A stretch of 64,000 nucleotides of DNA from Acinetobacter courvalinii (GTDB lineage: Bacteria > Pseudomonadota > Gammaproteobacteria > Pseudomonadales > Moraxellaceae), in the NCBI RefSeq assembly GCF_014635545.1, contig NZ_BMDA01000003.1, forward strand, positions 1-64,000, given 5' to 3'. A model generated the notes under the pieces. The model saw nothing but the letters and a program-made list of their open reading frames with translations, was not told the origin of the DNA and ran no database searches. The translations under genes and the position numbers were made by a program. Position 1 is the stretch's first letter; every line of letters begins with the position of its first letter. Below, in pieces: positions 1-8,083 of this stretch.

Positions 1-58
1 TGTGGAAGCACGGTGACGTGTGAAGCTGACCAATACTAATTGCTCGTGAGGCTTGACT
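1..58 (+). rRNA. 23S rRNA, 3' end (partial)
   Basis: The first bases match the conserved 3' tail of gammaproteobacterial 23S rRNA (AAGCTGACCAATACTAAT, then GCTCGTGAGGCTTGAC). The gene begins upstream of the window and a 5S gene follows about 160 bases later. The exact 3' end is approximate. The 160 bases between 23S and 5S are a spacer in which no tRNA is visible. Confidence 0.85.
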
Positions 59-217
59 ATACAACACCCAAACAGTTGTTGTATTCAAGATAAATTCAAT
101 ACATAACTTGATTTAGTGTAGAAACTAGTTACAATACGACTCAATTAACTAATCCGTTAATAACTCTTTCGGTACTAAGTGGCAAAAAACGTAAGACCAC
201 CCAAAACCAAAACAGTT

Positions 218-333
218 TGCTGGCGACAATAGCAAGAGTGAACCACCTGATCCCTTCCCGAACTCAGAAGTGAAACCTCTTAGCGCTGATGGTAGTGTGG
301 CACTTGCCATGTGAGAGTAAGTCATCGCCAGCT
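218..333 (+). rRNA. rrf: 5S ribosomal RNA
   Basis: The terminal helix is visible as GCTGGCGA (219-226) pairing with TCGCCAGC (325-332). Between them is the typical 5S core, including the conserved segment CCGAACTCAGAAGTGAAAC. At about 115 nt it has normal 5S length, and it sits directly after 23S and before a strong terminator, as the last gene of the rRNA operon. Confidence 0.93.
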
Positions 334-343
334 TTTAAATACG

Positions 344-380
344 AAACACCCCCAACCTGACGGTTGGGGGTGTTTTTTTT
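344..380 (+). terminator. Rho-independent terminator of the rRNA operon
   Basis: A perfect 12-bp stem (ACACCCCCAACC, 346-357; GGTTGGGGGTGT, 362-373) closes a TGAC loop and runs into eight Ts. It lies 12 bases after the 5S gene. Confidence 0.9.
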
Positions 381-474
381 ATTGGCTAAAGAAAAATACA
401 TTGAATAGCATCTCTTGAGGAATATGTTATTGTTTTTATAGGTTGAATCAAAATAATAAAAGGATGAAATTTAA

Positions 475-816
475 ATGATCAATAATCACCTTGCTATGAC
501 TTCAGAAGAATTCGTAGAGGAATTTAAGCTTTTAAAAGATGATCTGATCCAGAGTTACTTTACTGTTGATTCTGAAATATCACGAATCAGTCTATTAGAA
601 AGATCTGGTATGAATCATGAACAGATTCATTTAACGAAAAAAATTGTTTCAGAAGCTCTAACTGATGCGTTGTATACGGTTTTGCTAGGTCTTGATGGTA
701 GTGCAACAATTGGTCAATATCAAATCATGTATAAGCTATTGGATGAGCAATCCAATGAACTGACTGGCGACTTGGAGTCGATCGCATGGGAAAAGTTTCA
801 TGGCCAAAATATATAA
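475..816 (+). CDS. Conserved hypothetical protein (113 aa)
   Basis: A 113-residue acidic, soluble, mostly helical protein with no signal peptide, membrane segment or motif I can name. The start has an AAGGATG ribosome-binding site a little upstream. It follows the rRNA terminator and is transcribed alone, with no overlap with the next gene. Base composition matches the neighbours, so I see no sign of transfer. I do not recognise the family; only its status as a real gene is supported. Confidence 0.7.
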   Translation: MINNHLAMTSEEFVEEFKLLKDDLIQSYFTVDSEISRISLLERSGMNHEQIHLTKKIVSEALTDALYTVLLGLDGSATIGQYQIMYKLLDEQSNELTGDLESIAWEKFHGQNI

Positions 817-888
817 CAACAAATTTACGCATTGTGTACCGAGATGAATTGAGCTTAGAATTTATATTTATGCTATTTAGATATTCCT

Positions 889-1281
889 ATGAAATGGGTG
901 GTCGCTGAAACGTATTCTTTTCCATATGAAGCCCAAATTGCCAAAACGCAACTTGAAGCTGCTGGTATTCCTGCCCGTATTGAAAATGAACATACCATTA
1001 ACATGGACTGGCTTTATTCCAATGCATTGGGTGGGGTTCGGTTATTGGTTCCTGACCGTTATTTCGAACAAGCACAAGCATTACTGGCGCAAGACTTTAG
1101 CCAGGAATTAGAACAAGAGTTTGGTTTAAGTGAGCGTTGTCCTCAGTGTGGAAGCACAGATATAAAGCCTTATACGGAAGGAAAACGGCCTGCTTATCTG
1201 GTTTTTTTATTACTGGGTTTTCCGTTATTCTCATATAAACATGGAACCAAGTGTCAACAATGCCAACATTTCTGGAGTTAA
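889..1281 (+). CDS. DUF2007-type protein with C-terminal zinc ribbon
   Basis: The N-terminal ~70 residues (AETYSFPYEAQIAKTQLEA, then IPARIENEH and VPDRYFEQAQALL) match the DUF2007 fold, a small ferredoxin-like domain annotated as a putative signal-transducing domain. Residues about 84-130 add CPQCGS and CQQCQHFW, two CxxC knuckles of a zinc ribbon, separated by a hydrophobic stretch (YLVFLLLGFPLFSY) that may touch the membrane. The role is unknown. The ribosome-binding site is weak, so the start is less certain than the reading frame. Confidence 0.8.
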   Translation: MKWVVAETYSFPYEAQIAKTQLEAAGIPARIENEHTINMDWLYSNALGGVRLLVPDRYFEQAQALLAQDFSQELEQEFGLSERCPQCGSTDIKPYTEGKRPAYLVFLLLGFPLFSYKHGTKCQQCQHFWS

Positions 1282-1370
1282 GCTTACATAAGCATTGATT
1301 AACAGAACCAGATTTGAACTTATACACGGCATCCTGTAAAAATAGATAAAAAATCAAAAAGGAAAAAAAG

Positions 1371-1718
1371 ATGCAATATAAAGGAAGTTGTCATTGTGGA
1401 AAATTAACTTTCATTGCGCAGGGTGAACTCACTGAAGCATTGTCTTGTAACTGTTCAATTTGCCAGAAAAAAGGTTCTTTACTCTGGTTTTTACCTCAGA
1501 GTGAAGTTGAGATTACTGTGGAAGACGATACTCAGGCAACTTATCAATTCAATAAGCATGTGATCGAGCATCATTTCTGTAAGGTTTGTGGTATTCATCC
1601 CTATGCAATGGGTGTAGATCCTCAAGGGAATACCATATGTGCGATCAATGTGCGTTGTATTGATGATCTGGAACTGGAAAGTATCAAGATCAATCACTTT
1701 GATGGTCGTTCGGTATAA
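1371..1718 (+). CDS. GFA-family (CENP-V/GFA fold) zinc protein
   Basis: The 115-residue product has the GFA signature: GSCHCGKLTF near the N-terminus, CNCSICQKKG at about residues 26-35, and FCKVCGIHPYA around residue 65. These cysteines bind two zinc ions in the family named after glutathione-dependent formaldehyde-activating enzyme. Substrate specificity across the family is poorly known, so a formaldehyde role should not be assumed. An AGGAAAAAAAG ribosome-binding site precedes the ATG. The gene is followed after 22 bases by a DUF4256 gene and may be cotranscribed with it. Confidence 0.87.
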   Translation: MQYKGSCHCGKLTFIAQGELTEALSCNCSICQKKGSLLWFLPQSEVEITVEDDTQATYQFNKHVIEHHFCKVCGIHPYAMGVDPQGNTICAINVRCIDDLELESIKINHFDGRSV

Positions 1719-1740
1719 CCTCAAAATCTAGAGTATATAA

Positions 1741-2304
1741 ATGACCAAGAATAAAAAGTTAGACCTTGAACAGGTTGCAAGGCTATTCAACATCTTAAAG
1801 CAGCGCTTTGAACAAAATATGCATCGTCATAAAGACCTGAATTGGTCTGATATTGAAGATCAATTACAGCAGCAGCCAGAAAAGTTATGGTCACTCCATC
1901 AAATGGAAGAAACGGGTGGAGAGCCAGACATCCTTGTATTGGATGCAAAGTCACCAGAAATAATCTTTTATGATTGTGCCGTAGAAACACCAAAAGGGCG
2001 TAGAAGCCTGTGTTATGACCGTGCCGCTTTAGACGCACGTAAGGAACATAAACCGGTAAATAATGCGGTTGATGTTGCTGAAGCCATGGGAGTTGAATTA
2101 CTCACAGAAGAGCAATATAGGCAGTTACAGGCAATAGAACATTTTGATCTAAAAACCTCGAGTTGGGTCAAAACGCCCGAGGATGTAAGAGCTTTAGGTG
2201 GCACAATTTTCTGTGATAGTCGTTATGGTCGGGTTTTTACTTATCATAATGGCGCTCAATCTTATTATGCGACGCGTGGATTTCGTGGCCGATTAAAAAT
2301 ATAG
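1741..2304 (+). CDS. DUF4256 family protein
   Basis: The 187-residue product carries the DUF4256 pattern: an N-terminal helix that starts LFNILKQRFEQNMHRH, a central METGGEPDIL segment, a CAVETPKGRRSLCYDR block, and a C-terminal GGTIFCDSRYGRVF followed by YYATRGFRG. There is no signal peptide. The function is unknown. Conserved Cys, Arg and Tyr residues suggest an enzyme, but that is inference. It lies 22 bases after the GFA-family gene. Confidence 0.8.
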   Translation: MTKNKKLDLEQVARLFNILKQRFEQNMHRHKDLNWSDIEDQLQQQPEKLWSLHQMEETGGEPDILVLDAKSPEIIFYDCAVETPKGRRSLCYDRAALDARKEHKPVNNAVDVAEAMGVELLTEEQYRQLQAIEHFDLKTSSWVKTPEDVRALGGTIFCDSRYGRVFTYHNGAQSYYATRGFRGRLKI

Positions 2305-2353
2305 TTTTATGCTTTATCGCAGGTTTTGATCTATTTTTTAACTTTTAATTTTG

Positions 2354-2390
2354 CCAAGCGCTTGCTTGGTTTTTCCGGTTTTGCTAATTT
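2354..2390 (+). promoter_or_regulatory. TetR-type operator overlapping a sigma70-like promoter
   Basis: The inverted repeat CCAAGC-GCTT-GCTTGG occupies 2354-2369. A -35-like TTGCTT (2362-2367) lies inside it, and a -10-like TAATTT (2385-2390) follows after exactly 17 bases, so a bound repressor would block the promoter of the acyl-CoA dehydrogenase at 2438. The same 16-bp sequence, with one centre change, recurs at 5331-5346 before the atu-type operon. The TetR-family gene at 4592-5191 is the obvious candidate ligand. Confidence 0.72.
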
Positions 2391-2437
2391 AGTGCTCATT
2401 CAATAAACAATGATCAATAATTGCTAGGAAGCAGAAT

Positions 2438-3601
2438 ATGCACCTTAATCCTTTGTACTACAACGAGCAGCATCTGGAATTTGCCAAGAGTATTCGACGC
2501 TTTGTGGAAAAGGAAATTTCGCCTTTTGTGAATGAATGGGATGAGAATGAAACTTTTCCGCGAGAGCTGTATAAGAAGGCCGCAGATATTGGTTTATTGG
2601 GATTAGGGTTTGAAGAGCAATATGGCGGGATTGCAGGGACAGATGCATTTTATACGCTGCTAGCTTCGATTGAGCTGGCAAAATGTGCGTCGGGCGGTCT
2701 TAGTGCTTCTTTGCTGTCGCATACCATTGGTGCGCCTCCGATTCAGCACTTTGCAAATGAAGCGGTGAAAGCTCAAGTGCTGCCTCAGATTTTATCGGGT
2801 GAAAAAATCTCGGCCCTGGCAATTACTGAGCCAGGCGGTGGTTCAGATGTCGCTTCACTCAAAACCAGAGCTGTACGTGACGGTGATTATTTTCTGGTGA
2901 GTGGTGAAAAGACCTTTATCACTTCGGGGATGCGAGCAGATTATTACTCGGTGGCAGTTCGTACCGATCCAAATGCGAAAGGGGCAAACGGTATATCCAT
3001 GCTGCTGATTGATGCGCATAGTGAGGGAATCACTAAAACCAAACTGGATAAAATGGGATGGTGGGCATCCGATACCGCGCATTTGCATTTTGACAATGTC
3101 AAAGTGCCAGCCAGTCATTTATTAGGCACGGAAAATATGGGCTTTCTGGTGATTATGAACAACTTCAATATGGAGCGTTTTTTCCTTGCTGCCAGCAGTT
3201 ATGGCTTTGCACTGACTTGCTATGAAGAGGCGTTGGATTGGGCACAGCAACGCCAAACCTTTGGTAAGCGTTTAGTTGATCATCAGGTCATGCGTCATAA
3301 GCTGGTGGACATGGCGACTCGATTGACCGCAACCCGTGCTTTACTCGAGGATACCGCTTATCGTTTAGGTAAGCCTGAATTGCAAGGCAGTGAACTGATT
3401 GCCCAGATTTGTATGTTGAAGAATGTTGCCACTCAAACCATGCAATTTTGTGCCGATGCGGCGGTGCAGATACTCGGAGGCATGGGCTTTATGCGTGGTA
3501 CCAAGTCTGAACGAATCTATCGTGAAGTAAAGGTCAATATGATTGGCGGTGGTGCAGAAGAAATTATGAAGGATTTAATCAGTAAGCAATTGGGGTATTA
3601 A
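2438..3601 (+). CDS. Acyl-CoA dehydrogenase, isovaleryl/citronellyl-type
   Basis: FAD-dependent dehydrogenase of 387 residues that introduces a 2,3-double bond into an acyl-CoA. Family marks are ITEPGGGSDVASLKT (FAD/substrate loop), KTFITSGMRADYY, QRQTFGKRL and the C-terminal QILGGMGFMRGTKSERIYRE. The glutamate of the usual C-terminal YEGTSE motif is replaced (IGGGAEEIM). NMERFFLAA in helix G carries a glutamate, which is where isovaleryl-CoA dehydrogenase keeps its catalytic base. The gene is monocistronic but has the same operator as the operon starting near 5387, so it probably serves the same catabolic route on a related branched substrate. The substrate is inferred. Confidence 0.87.
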   Translation: MHLNPLYYNEQHLEFAKSIRRFVEKEISPFVNEWDENETFPRELYKKAADIGLLGLGFEEQYGGIAGTDAFYTLLASIELAKCASGGLSASLLSHTIGAPPIQHFANEAVKAQVLPQILSGEKISALAITEPGGGSDVASLKTRAVRDGDYFLVSGEKTFITSGMRADYYSVAVRTDPNAKGANGISMLLIDAHSEGITKTKLDKMGWWASDTAHLHFDNVKVPASHLLGTENMGFLVIMNNFNMERFFLAASSYGFALTCYEEALDWAQQRQTFGKRLVDHQVMRHKLVDMATRLTATRALLEDTAYRLGKPELQGSELIAQICMLKNVATQTMQFCADAAVQILGGMGFMRGTKSERIYREVKVNMIGGGAEEIMKDLISKQLGY

Positions 3602-3611
3602 ACTGATCTCT

Positions 3612-3652
3612 AGGAGCTTATTGTATGGATTCAACCCAATAAGCTCCTTTTC
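3612..3652 (+). terminator. Terminator hairpin after acyl-CoA dehydrogenase
   Basis: AGGAGCTTATT (3612-3622) pairs perfectly with AATAAGCTCCT (3638-3648) and is followed by TTTT. It overlaps the last codons of the convergent lipoprotein gene (stop at 3618). Confidence 0.7.
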
Positions 3653-4022
3653 CCTCTGGATGAACTGCGATATACCAAATCGACGAACCCTGAGCATAGA
3701 CTAAAAACTGAAATCCCTGATCCTGCATTTCTTTCTTTTTACCTTGAGCTGCATTATTCATTTTAATTGGGATGGCACCTTGGGCGCTAAAATAATTCAG
3801 ATCTGTGGGGGAAAACTTAAAAGAGCCATGGCCTCTATTCAGGTCTAGATCATTTATTTCAATAATATTTTTTGTACTGGGTGGTAAAATTGGAGGTAAC
3901 CAACCGCGTTCAAATGCATGTTCAGCTTTCGCATGCTGCAAATCTGTAAACTTGGTTGTCACTCTATCATCGCTACAACCCAGTATTAGACTGGAAAGAA
4001 GAATCGTGATGATACGTTGCAT
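3618..4022 (-). CDS. Putative lipoprotein (134 aa)
   Basis: The N-terminus MQRIITILLSSLILGCSDD is a type II signal peptide with lipobox LILGC, so the mature protein would be lipid-anchored at Cys16. The rest is a ~118-residue soluble domain ending in YAQGSSIWYIAVHPEGKG, with no motif I can assign. It is convergent with the upstream dehydrogenase, and its 3' end overlaps that gene's terminator. Function unknown. Confidence 0.7.
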   Translation of the reverse strand: MQRIITILLSSLILGCSDDRVTTKFTDLQHAKAEHAFERGWLPPILPPSTKNIIEINDLDLNRGHGSFKFSPTDLNYFSAQGAIPIKMNNAAQGKKKEMQDQGFQFLVYAQGSSIWYIAVHPEGKGAYWVESIQ

Positions 4023-4085
4023 ATATTTCGCCTAAAGAATTGGCATCAGTTTATTTTTATCGTTAGGGGGCCGATATTTCAATAA

Positions 4086-4595
4086 TTAAAAGGCTTGATA
4101 CTTCTGATCTATCCAATCTGAATTTAAAATTGCCCAACGTTCATGGTCTTTCCATTCTTTTCCACCGACTCGCAGATATTGGCGGGAGAAGCCTTCTTTG
4201 ACAAAACCCGCATGTGCTACAAGGCGAATAGAGGGCAGATTATCGGGTTGGATATTAGCTTCTAGTCGATGTAAATTCAGTGTTTGAAATGCTTCTTGTA
4301 AAACCAGTTGTATCCCTTGTCGCATATAGCCTTGTCCTGCATAAGGGTAAAAGGCTTCATAACCCAAGTAAGCAGAATGAAAGTGACCTCGAACGATATT
4401 GGAGATGTTAAAAGTGCCGACAATGGCATGATTCTCTTTCAAGCAGACAAAATAACGGTGTTCTTGCGCGAGGTAGTGTTCAAAATTAGCAGGTGGATAG
4501 GTCCACGGCCGATGCAGTTGAATACTACTCTGGTAAGCCTGTTTGATTTCGGCTAAATCACTGAGTAGGGGCTTACGCAGATAGATGGCACTCAT
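4086..4595 (-). CDS. GNAT-family N-acetyltransferase (RimJ/RimL-like)
   Basis: The 169-residue product follows the RimJ/RimL acetyltransferase layout: YLRKPLLSDLAEI at the start, VGTFNISNIVRGHFHSAYLGYE as strands 4-5, GQGYMRQGIQLVLQEAF as the acetyl-CoA pyrophosphate-binding helix, then LHRLEANIQPDNLPSIRLVAHAGF. I start it at 4595 because that ATG overlaps the TetR stop codon as ATGA, giving tight translational coupling; an ATG six codons upstream lies inside the TetR gene. The target (ribosomal protein N-terminus or small molecule) is unknown. Cotranscription with the regulator is the only contextual hint. Confidence 0.85.
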   Translation of the reverse strand: MSAIYLRKPLLSDLAEIKQAYQSSIQLHRPWTYPPANFEHYLAQEHRYFVCLKENHAIVGTFNISNIVRGHFHSAYLGYEAFYPYAGQGYMRQGIQLVLQEAFQTLNLHRLEANIQPDNLPSIRLVAHAGFVKEGFSRQYLRVGGKEWKDHERWAILNSDWIDQKYQAF

Positions 4596-5191
4596 TTCAC
4601 CGCCATTTCCCAAACCATTTCAGTCAACTCATCAATTTTGACTTTACCTTCAGGTCTGTACCAGGTTACGGTCCAGGAAATCGAGCCACCCAGCAAACGA
4701 CGCCAGATAAAAGCATCATGTTTCACCTTACCTTGAGCGCGTAATTTTTCAATCACATCTAGCCACACTTGCTCATATTCATTACGCATCTTCAAAAGAT
4801 AGTCTTGTTTCTCTTTGGAAAGGGCAAACCATTCATGTACCAGTACTGCCATAGCCGCCCCGGTATCGCCAGCAATGGAAAGTAGTTCAGCTTTGATCAA
4901 ATGACGTAATTGTTGTTCAGGATCGGTTGAGCGTTCAGCGGCTTCTTTTAAACGGGCAAAGTTATAGATAATGGTTTGTTCCATCACCGTCGCCAGAATT
5001 TCATCCTTGCTTTTAAAATGATGGAACAGGCTACCTGATTGAATACCAATAAATTCACCAAGTTGACGAACTGTGGTTTTGTCATAACCTTGCTTATAAA
5101 ACAGATAGGCTGCGCCCTGTAATAAACGCCCACGTGGACTATCGTCAAAGCAAACAATCTTGGGTATTTGCTCAATTGAAGTTGCGATCAT
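4592..5191 (-). CDS. TetR-family repressor, probable AtuR-like regulator
   Basis: The 199-residue product has an N-terminal TetR helix-turn-helix: GAAYLFYKQGYDKTTVRQLG, then IQSGSLFHHFKSKDEIL (about residues 27-65). An all-helical ligand domain containing the aromatic WYRPEG segment follows. The gene points away from the atu-type operon. Two copies of CCAAGC-N4-GCTTGG, at 2354 and 5331, flank it in promoter positions, so I infer that it represses both units until an acyl-CoA intermediate releases it. It resembles the general TetR/FadR-like acyl-CoA sensors. Identity with P. aeruginosa AtuR is inferred from context only. Confidence 0.85.
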   Translation of the reverse strand: MIATSIEQIPKIVCFDDSPRGRLLQGAAYLFYKQGYDKTTVRQLGEFIGIQSGSLFHHFKSKDEILATVMEQTIIYNFARLKEAAERSTDPEQQLRHLIKAELLSIAGDTGAAMAVLVHEWFALSKEKQDYLLKMRNEYEQVWLDVIEKLRAQGKVKHDAFIWRRLLGGSISWTVTWYRPEGKVKIDELTEMVWEMAVK

Positions 5192-5322
5192 GCCTATCCG
5201 TCTATCCTGTTCAAGCTAAAGTGTATTGTAACAAAATTTATTCGATGCTTTGTCTTATCTTTTTATAACAAGCAGTTGCTTGAGTTTGTCATTTTTTGCC
5301 AATACAGCATAGCATTATGTAC

Positions 5323-5352
5323 TTTACAAACCAAGCACTTGCTTGGTAATGT
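5323..5352 (+). promoter_or_regulatory. Second TetR-type operator, before the atu-type operon
   Basis: CCAAGC-ACTT-GCTTGG fills 5331-5346 and differs from the 2354-2369 site by a single centre base. A weak promoter, TTTACA (5323-5328) with TAATGT (5347-5352), would place the operator in its 18-base spacer. The site lies between the divergent regulator and the operon, so it could control both. The operator repeat is firm; the promoter elements are tentative. Confidence 0.68.
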
Positions 5353-5386
5353 TAAGGCGTTTTTAGCAATAACAATGAGAAAGCGC

Positions 5387-7195
5387 ATGACAACTGTCAA
5401 ACAGGATGACCAGAGGCTAGTTAAAATTGGGTGTGCATCGGGCTTTTGGGGCGATACCAACACTGCTGCATTTCAACTGGTCCATCTAAGTGATATTGAT
5501 TATCTGGTCTTTGACTATCTGTCTGAAATTACCATGTCGATTATGGCCAAGGCGATGATGATGGACCCAAGTCATGGATATGCGCTGGATTTTGTCAGTC
5601 GGGTGATGTCACCACTGATCCATAAAATTGCCGAGAAAAAAATAAAGGTGATCAGCAATGCAGGCGGGGTGAATCCTCTGGCTTGTCGTGATGCTTTACA
5701 GAAAATCATTGATGAAAAAGGCTTGGATTTAAAAGTTGCAGTGGTGCTCGGTGATGATGTATTGCCAAAGCATGCAGAGTTATCAAAACAAAATATTCAG
5801 GAAATGTTTAATGGCGATGCGTTACCTGCACAGGTTGCCAGTAGCAACGCCTATCTCGGTGCTGTTGCGATTCGCGATGCCTTGGACTTGGGTGCGGATA
5901 TTGTGATCACGGGCCGGGTGGTGGATTCAGCAGTCGTACTGGCGCCTTTGTTACACGAATATAAATGGTCACTGGATGATTATGACAAGCTGGCGCAAGG
6001 TTCACTGGCTGGGCATGTGATTGAATGCGGTGCACAGTGTACAGGTGGAAACTTTACTGACTGGCGTCTGGTTGAGGGCTTTGACAACATGGGCTTTCCG
6101 ATCGTGGAGGTCAGCGCTGATGCTTCATTTATCGTGACCAAGCCGAAAGGGACGGGTGGTCTGGTTTCAACTGCGACTGTAGCAGAGCAGATCGTTTACG
6201 AAATAGGCAATCCGCAAGCCTATCTTTTACCTGATGTGACTGCTGATTTTAGTCAAGTCCATTTAGAACAGGTGGGCGAACATCGGGTCAAGGTGACTGG
6301 CGCAACAGGTCGGGCACCAACCCAGCAATATAAAGTCAGTGCCACCTATGCCGATGGTTATCGTGTCTTGGTCAGTTTCTTGATTGCGGGTCGTGAAGCC
6401 CCACAAAAAGCCCAAGTGATTGCTGATGCCATTCTGAATAAATGTGAACGCGTTTTGGCACTACGTTCAGTTCCTCCTTTTAGTGAAAAGTCGGTTGAGA
6501 TTCTCGGTATTGAAAGCACCTATGGTGCGCATGCCCGAATCCAGAATAGCCGTGAAGTGGTGGTGAAGATCGCGGTCAAACATCTGTTTAAAGAAGCCTG
6601 TATGTTCTTTGCCTCGGAAATTGCCCAAGCTTCAACAGGGATGGCACCTGCATTGGCAGGAATTGTCGGCGGCCGTCCGAAAGCCTCAGCAGTGGTGAAA
6701 TTATTTTCATTCCTGATTGATAAAGATCAATTAAAAGTTGAAGTCGACTTTGCGGGGCCGCGTTATCCGGTTCAGGTTCCTGTTGGGCAAAAGGTAGCAG
6801 AGGTCGAGCTACATCCCGTTGGTGAAGTGGCAAGTTATCAAGGTGATGAGATTGAAGTCCCTTTGGTTGAGTTGGCACATGCACGTAGTGGCGATAAGGG
6901 CAATCACAGCAATATTGGTGTGATCGCGCGCAAGGCTGAATATTTACCGTGGATTCGTGCAGCTCTGACCGAGGACAATGTTGCCGCATATATGCAGCAT
7001 GTTTTAGATCCTGAAAAATCAAAAGTGATTCGTTATGAATTACCTGAGATGCATGCGCTGAATTTTATGCTGGAAAATGCATTGGGGGGCGGGGGAATCG
7101 CCAGTTTGCGGATTGATCCACAAGGTAAGGCGTTTGCACAGCAATTATTGGATATGCCGGTGAAAGTACCAGCACAACTGTTAGAAAAATATTAA
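5387..7195 (+). CDS. atuA: Acyclic terpene utilisation protein AtuA (DUF1446)
   Basis: A 602-residue protein of the AtuA/DUF1446 family, recognisable from IGCASGFWGDTNTA, DYLVFDYLSEITM, NAGGVNPLACR, GRVVDSAVVLAPL and a C-terminal AHARSGDKGNHSNIGVIAR block. It is the hallmark first gene of the acyclic terpene (citronellol/geraniol) operon; its biochemical role is unknown. I use ATG 5387, with GAGAAAG just upstream. The frame stays open back to a TTG at 5276, but that would place the operator inside the coding region. An ATG at 5375 is a near alternative. The SDR gene starts 10 bases after the stop. Confidence 0.85.
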   Translation: MTTVKQDDQRLVKIGCASGFWGDTNTAAFQLVHLSDIDYLVFDYLSEITMSIMAKAMMMDPSHGYALDFVSRVMSPLIHKIAEKKIKVISNAGGVNPLACRDALQKIIDEKGLDLKVAVVLGDDVLPKHAELSKQNIQEMFNGDALPAQVASSNAYLGAVAIRDALDLGADIVITGRVVDSAVVLAPLLHEYKWSLDDYDKLAQGSLAGHVIECGAQCTGGNFTDWRLVEGFDNMGFPIVEVSADASFIVTKPKGTGGLVSTATVAEQIVYEIGNPQAYLLPDVTADFSQVHLEQVGEHRVKVTGATGRAPTQQYKVSATYADGYRVLVSFLIAGREAPQKAQVIADAILNKCERVLALRSVPPFSEKSVEILGIESTYGAHARIQNSREVVVKIAVKHLFKEACMFFASEIAQASTGMAPALAGIVGGRPKASAVVKLFSFLIDKDQLKVEVDFAGPRYPVQVPVGQKVAEVELHPVGEVASYQGDEIEVPLVELAHARSGDKGNHSNIGVIARKAEYLPWIRAALTEDNVAAYMQHVLDPEKSKVIRYELPEMHALNFMLENALGGGGIASLRIDPQGKAFAQQLLDMPVKVPAQLLEKY

Positions 7196-7205
7196 GGATG
7201 TAAAC

Positions 7206-8081
7206 ATGGGTTATCAATCAATTTTCAGGGCAGATGCATTTGCTAATAAAGTCATTATCGTCACAGGTGGTGGTTCTGGTATTGGCCGTTGTACTTCACA
7301 TGAATTGGCATCCTTAGGTGCACAGGTCATCATTACCGGTCGAAAAATTGAAAAGCTGGAAAAAGTCAGCCAGGAAATTCTGGAAGATGGCGGCAAAGTG
7401 CATTTCATCGTCTGTGATAACCGAGATGAAGAACAGGTTAAAAACATGATTGCCGAAGTTATTGAAAAATTTGGCAAGCTGGATGGATTGGTCAATAACG
7501 CAGGCGGACAATTTCCTTCTGCATTAGAGAATATTTCTGCCAATGGTTTTGATGCCGTGGTCCGTAATAACCTGCATTCCACCTTTTATCTGATGCGTGA
7601 AGCCTATAACCAGTGGATGGCACAGCATGGCGGCAGCATCGTAAATATGACTGCAGATATGTGGGGTGGTATGCCGGGCATGGGGCATTCAGGTGCAGCA
7701 CGTTCAGGGGTGGATAACCTCACTAAAACGGCTTCAGTGGAATGGGGCAAATCTGGGGTACGGGTTAATGCAGTTGCACCGGGCTGGATTATTTCTTCGG
7801 GTATGGATAACTATAGTGGCGATTTTGCCAAAGTGATCATTCCAAGTTTAGCGAGTAATGTTCCGTTAAAACGGATGGGCACAGAATCAGAAATCTCCTC
7901 AGCGATTTGTTATCTACTTTCTGATGCAGCGGCTTTTGTATCAGGCATCACCCTGCGTATTGATGGAGCAGCATCACAAGGCACACGCATGTATCCATTA
8001 GCTGATGCGACCAATAATGACGCCTTTAACGGTTTCCATCGTGCGTTTATTCCTGACATATTCAAAACAGATGGAGAATAA
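7206..8081 (+). CDS. atuB: SDR oxidoreductase, AtuB/PECR-like
   Basis: Short-chain dehydrogenase of 291 residues with the NAD(P)-binding TGGGSGIGR at 20-28 and NNAG at 97-100. The classical YxxxK pair is absent: the aligned segment is HSGAARSGVDNLTK (161-174), so Tyr and Lys become Ser162 and Arg166. That segment is typical of peroxisomal trans-2-enoyl-CoA reductase and related enoyl-CoA reductases, so the substrate is probably an unsaturated CoA ester. It matches AtuB by operon position, with 10 bases after atuA and 2 bases before the carboxylase gene. The exact reaction is unproven. Confidence 0.8.
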   Translation: MGYQSIFRADAFANKVIIVTGGGSGIGRCTSHELASLGAQVIITGRKIEKLEKVSQEILEDGGKVHFIVCDNRDEEQVKNMIAEVIEKFGKLDGLVNNAGGQFPSALENISANGFDAVVRNNLHSTFYLMREAYNQWMAQHGGSIVNMTADMWGGMPGMGHSGAARSGVDNLTKTASVEWGKSGVRVNAVAPGWIISSGMDNYSGDFAKVIIPSLASNVPLKRMGTESEISSAICYLLSDAAAFVSGITLRIDGAASQGTRMYPLADATNNDAFNGFHRAFIPDIFKTDGE

Positions 8082-8083
8082 GC

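Noticed and set aside
5276-5386. Longer AtuA start at TTG 5276
   Set aside because: It would put the perfect TetR operator (5331-5346) and promoter inside the coding region. A start with a ribosome-binding site exists at 5387.
6588-7022. 144-aa minus-strand frame inside atuA
   Set aside because: It is the shadow of a strongly coding plus-strand gene with conserved family motifs. It has no ribosome-binding site or recognisable product.
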